A stretch of DNA of 51,441 nt from positions 1-51,441 of the IMG/VR virus record IMGVR_UViG_3300022074_000068. One strand, given 5' to 3'. Position numbers and translations under genes: made by a program. A model generated the notes under the pieces. It was not told the DNA's origin. It searched no databases and was given only the letters and a program-made list of their open reading frames with translations. Numbering within the stretch: position 1 is the first letter of the stretch; each line of letters starts with the position of its first letter. This document shows, piece after piece, positions 48,678-51,441 of this stretch. Source of the DNA: a virus.

Positions 48678-51153
48678 ATTTTTTGACTTTGCTTTAGATT
48701 TTGGTCTTACTTACTTTGAACCACCTTCAGAGAAGAAAGATGTATTGTCAAGGGAACGTTACAGCAAAGGCAATGTAGATTTCTACGAGCAAAGTTTAGA
48801 TGACACTTTAGGAACTGGTATTGATCTTAAATTTAGAGACGATGATGATGAAGATGATAAAGAAGATGATATAAATGTAAATGTTGTAGGCGATTCAGGA
48901 GAAGATCAATCAACTTTATCATTTTCTGAAATGGAATCTTCATTTGATAAAGATCAGATTAGTTCTTCAAATATATATGATATGAGTATAGGAACTTATG
49001 GAGATGCACTATCAAAAGCAGGGTTTGCTGATAAGACACCATTCAATGTTTTTGGAAAAGACATATATACAGCAGGTGTACCAAAGACAACAGCAGAAGC
49101 AAAGGAAGGACTTGAAAAATTTATATCTAAAGAGGGTCTAGTAAACAAAGCTGTTAAAACAGGAGCTAGAATGTTAGGTATGAATCCTATGATAACAGGT
49201 GTGACTATGGGTTTTGCAAACGGTAAAACAGTAGAAGATCCATTAGGCAATCCAAGTTTTAGACCTAATCATTTTGCATTAGGTGCTATTCACGATATAA
49301 ATATGTCTATACAGTACGACAATATAAGTGCCATACAAGCATCGTTGCGAGATCCAAAAAGTAACATGAGGGGGTTTGCACAATATATAAACGGTCAACT
49401 TGTATCACGGGCCCCGGGAGAGTTTGCGTATAGTGGCACTGGTGCGATAGGACTAGATCAAGAAACATTAAACAGAATAGATGCTTTGTCAAAGGGTATC
49501 GTTCCAAGCACGTACGATTACAAAACTGAAACTGGAATAGCAGGAACACCTACAGGAAAAGGTGGTATGTATGACAGCAATGGCATGTATCATAATGTTT
49601 ATGGAACATATGGTATGGGGCCTCGTTCAGCATCTGAAGCTTTAGGTAAAAGTTCAGGACTTGGAACTGAAAAGATAGAAGAAATATTAGCTGAAGTAAG
49701 AGCAGATAAAAATAAAAATTTAAATGCAGAAATAGCAAAGGCACAAGCTGCAAATTTTGAGGAAGCACAAAGAAAACAAAGAGAAGAAGTAGAAAGACAG
49801 ATACGAGAGAAAGAAGCTGATACAAGTATTCCAACTGGACCTGATGATTATGGTGTTACAGATGATATATATTCAGCCTTTCAAGATACAACTCCTCAAG
49901 TAGACTACAGTTCTTATTATGATAATAATGATAATGATGACAGTCCGGGGGGAGGAAGTAGTTCTGGTGGTGATTCATCAGATATGGGATTCTCTACACG
50001 GTATGGTGGACAGATTGGTAAAGGTATGCAAGAGGGAGGTCCTGCAGGATTTATAGGCGGCCCACCAGAAAACTATAGCGATCAAACAACCATTGCAGAT
50101 GACATACCTCTAGAAGTCAAAGACGGTACTTTTGTTATAAATGCTCCTGCTGTAGAATATGCAGGATCAGATGATATTAGCGAAATGTTAACAAAAGCGT
50201 ACGAAAAAGCAGGACAAGCTATTGACAAATCTGGACAAAGGACTACAATACCAAGTAAGGAACAGATTAATATAATGATCTCACGAGGTGAGGTCGTAGT
50301 TCCTCCCCAAATAGCAAAGATCATAGGGTACGATCGTTTAGAGAAAATAAACAATCGTGGTAAAAAAGAAGTTACCAGACGACAGAAGCAAGGTAATCAA
50401 GAAAAGCCACAAGCTAGACAAGCTAACGAAGGTGGTATAATAACTATAGATGACATAAAATATAAAGAACGTTATCCAACTGCTGACAAAGCCAGAGAAG
50501 AAACAGAAAAAATATTACGATCTATACCCCTAGCTGACGCACTATCAATTATGATGTATGAAGAAGCAAATGTTTTAGGTGATAAAGGTATGGAGGGCGT
50601 AGCTCACGTATTTATGAATAGAGCAGATGCTGAAGGTTACAAAGATTTTGGTAAATCTTTAATTAATGAACTTTTAAAACGAACGTATACTAAAAACAGA
50701 ATATTTCAATTTAATGCTCTTGAACCAACTAAATTTAGAAATACTTTAAAAGTATTTAAAAAGAATAAAAATAAATATTTGAGCATACGTAATATAGCAG
50801 AAGAAGTCATCGCAGGTGCTAGAGAGGATTTTACAAAGGGAGCTTTGTTTTTTAAAAATCCTAAAGACTCTACTGAAAAAGGTTTTGCAAAAAGAGTAGC
50901 TTCTGGTGAACTTACTGAAACAGATAGAAGCAAAAAAGTGGGTGGTATTTTTCAACATATATATTACAGACCTAAAGACTTTGGCTTTGTTATGCAAGAA
51001 CCCTTGCCTGACACAGCTTCTGCACCAAAAGGTTTTATAGAAATACCAGAACGTAAAAGTCAAAATAGATTAAGAATACCTGAATCAAAGGGTGGATCAT
51101 TTCTGTTTAGAGGAAGTGATTATGAAAGAGGTGGAGCAACACCTGCTTTCTAA
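48670..51153 (+). CDS. Large virion protein with C-terminal SleB-like cell-wall hydrolase
   Basis: An 827-residue protein. The N-terminal half is acidic and unfamiliar. Residues about 455-560 hold a segment common in marine phage proteins (GFIGGPPENYSDQTTIADDIPLEV, FVINAPAVEYAGSDDI, ISRGEVVVPPQIAKIIG). Residues about 610-760 resemble cell-wall hydrolase SleB/Hydrolase_2: LADALSIMMYEEAN (likely catalytic Glu632), MEGVAHVFMNRADAEGY, FQFNAL. As part of the head-tail block it may locally open peptidoglycan during DNA entry. It overlaps the nested gene by 8 bp. Confidence 0.7.
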   Translation: MSEFFDFALDFGLTYFEPPSEKKDVLSRERYSKGNVDFYEQSLDDTLGTGIDLKFRDDDDEDDKEDDINVNVVGDSGEDQSTLSFSEMESSFDKDQISSSNIYDMSIGTYGDALSKAGFADKTPFNVFGKDIYTAGVPKTTAEAKEGLEKFISKEGLVNKAVKTGARMLGMNPMITGVTMGFANGKTVEDPLGNPSFRPNHFALGAIHDINMSIQYDNISAIQASLRDPKSNMRGFAQYINGQLVSRAPGEFAYSGTGAIGLDQETLNRIDALSKGIVPSTYDYKTETGIAGTPTGKGGMYDSNGMYHNVYGTYGMGPRSASEALGKSSGLGTEKIEEILAEVRADKNKNLNAEIAKAQAANFEEAQRKQREEVERQIREKEADTSIPTGPDDYGVTDDIYSAFQDTTPQVDYSSYYDNNDNDDSPGGGSSSGGDSSDMGFSTRYGGQIGKGMQEGGPAGFIGGPPENYSDQTTIADDIPLEVKDGTFVINAPAVEYAGSDDISEMLTKAYEKAGQAIDKSGQRTTIPSKEQINIMISRGEVVVPPQIAKIIGYDRLEKINNRGKKEVTRRQKQGNQEKPQARQANEGGIITIDDIKYKERYPTADKAREETEKILRSIPLADALSIMMYEEANVLGDKGMEGVAHVFMNRADAEGYKDFGKSLINELLKRTYTKNRIFQFNALEPTKFRNTLKVFKKNKNKYLSIRNIAEEVIAGAREDFTKGALFFKNPKDSTEKGFAKRVASGELTETDRSKKVGGIFQHIYYRPKDFGFVMQEPLPDTASAPKGFIEIPERKSQNRLRIPESKGGSFLFRGSDYERGGATPAF

Positions 51154-51163
51154 AAAAGAATTA

Positions 51164-51226
51164 GTCAGCTACCCACACACGTGGCCCTGACAAACCGAAG
51201 CAGCTACCCACAGCCAGTGGCACTGC
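51164..51226 (+). ncRNA. Two tandem similar hairpins before the scaffold gene
   Basis: Unit 1 (51164-51191): GTCAG, CTAC, CCAC, loop ACAC, GTGG, CC, CTGAC. Unit 2 (51200-51226): GCAG, CTAC, CCAC, loop AGCCA, GTGG, CA, CTGC. Both are two-helix hairpins with the same internal loop, sharing CAGCTACCCACA and GTGGC-CTG. The outer helices differ in sequence but keep pairing (GTCAG/CTGAC versus GCAG/CTGC), which suggests RNA or DNA structure is selected. The scaffold ribosome site GAGG follows at 51233. Confidence 0.55.
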
Positions 51227-51245
51227 ATTAATGAGGTATAAAACT

Positions 51246-51441
51246 ATGGCAACACAAGTAAAGGGCGTAAGAGCCAACAAACCAAACGATTCATTTGGAG
51301 TAACAAACAACGACAATCTTTATCGTGGCAAATATCGTGAAGATGTTTACAAAGATGAAGAGGAACAAACAGAAGAAACTCAAGACCCCACACAAGTGGC
51401 TACTCAAGAGAAACCAAAACCTTCTGAAAATAGTTTTGCAG
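51246..51441 (+). CDS. Putative scaffold protein, N-terminal part (partial)
   Basis: An open frame of 65 codons running off the right edge: MATQVKGVRANKPNDSFGVTNNDNLYRGKYRED, then very acidic, Glu/Gln/Thr-rich text (YKDEEEQTEETQDPTQV). Acidic, helical proteins with disordered starts directly before the capsid gene are typical scaffolds, and the left edge of the window carries the capsid end. GAGG lies 9 bp upstream of the ATG. Assignment is by position and composition. Confidence 0.6.
   Translation, partial: MATQVKGVRANKPNDSFGVTNNDNLYRGKYREDVYKDEEEQTEETQDPTQVATQEKPKPSENSFA

Noticed and set aside
51164-51226. Tandem hairpins as a mini-ykkC (guanidine-II) riboswitch
   Set aside because: Loops are ACAC and AGCCA, not the required ACGR, and the downstream gene is a scaffold, not a guanidine-related gene.

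Overview
The window is most of the genome of a lytic, short-tailed (podovirus-type) marine bacteriophage. The evidence is a terminase, portal, scaffold/coat, T7-like tail-tube and internal virion protein order, a replication block with a PolA-family polymerase, DnaB-type helicase, primase and T7-type endonuclease I, and no bacterial housekeeping genes. The polymerase carries a half DnaJ-type Cys-rich zinc finger. From memory, that is a hallmark of phages related to the SAR116 phage HMO-2011, so I place this genome in or near that group (inference, no search run). The sequence is AT-rich. The right edge stops inside a probable scaffold gene and the left edge starts inside the probable major capsid gene. 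If the genome is circularly permuted, only the scaffold end and the capsid start are missing, for a total in the low-to-mid 50 kb range.

Layout. (1) 1-6.5 kb, + strand: capsid end, a probable decoration protein, a cluster of small and very basic proteins, then a lysis block (3-TM-type holin, T4-type lysozyme, small membrane or secreted proteins). (2) 6.4-24.7 kb, +: tail-tube adaptor and nozzle, a repeat-rich fibre protein, three consecutive fibres each ending in an S74 intramolecular chaperone, then internal/ejection proteins including one of 1,565 aa. (3) 34.5-24.7 kb, - strand: primase, helicase, separate 3'-5' exonuclease, polymerase, possible ssDNA-binding protein, Fe-S RecB/Cas4-like nuclease, endonuclease I, DUF3310 (T7 gp1.7-like), class II ribonucleotide reductase and a PD-(D/E)XK nuclease. 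Most of these genes are stop/start coupled. (4) 34.6-41.7 kb, +: an early-type block of small genes with a ribbon-helix-helix candidate regulator, a C5-cytosine methyltransferase, a DUF932 protein, zinc-ribbon miniproteins and single-helix membrane miniproteins, punctuated by terminators and sigma70-like promoters. (5) 41.7-42.3 kb: a non-coding region rich in repeats and hairpins. (6) 42.3-51.4 kb, +: terminase small and large subunits, a tyrosine-recombinase-like protein, portal with a nested gene, a large protein ending in a SleB-like hydrolase, a tandem-hairpin RNA candidate and the scaffold start.

How it works together. No single-subunit RNA polymerase gene is visible, and several intergenic sites fit host sigma70 promoters well (a perfect TTGACA-N17-TATAAT at 5681). 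Transcription therefore probably depends on host polymerase. The early block and the leftward replication block diverge from one intergenic site whose inverted repeat holds both -35 boxes, and a small RHH-like protein is encoded just downstream. Points most worth follow-up: the recombinase-like protein between terminase and portal, the split exonuclease/polymerase with its zinc-finger insertion, the tandem hairpins before the scaffold gene, the 600-bp non-coding region next to the terminase, and small overlapping genes that automated annotation would miss.
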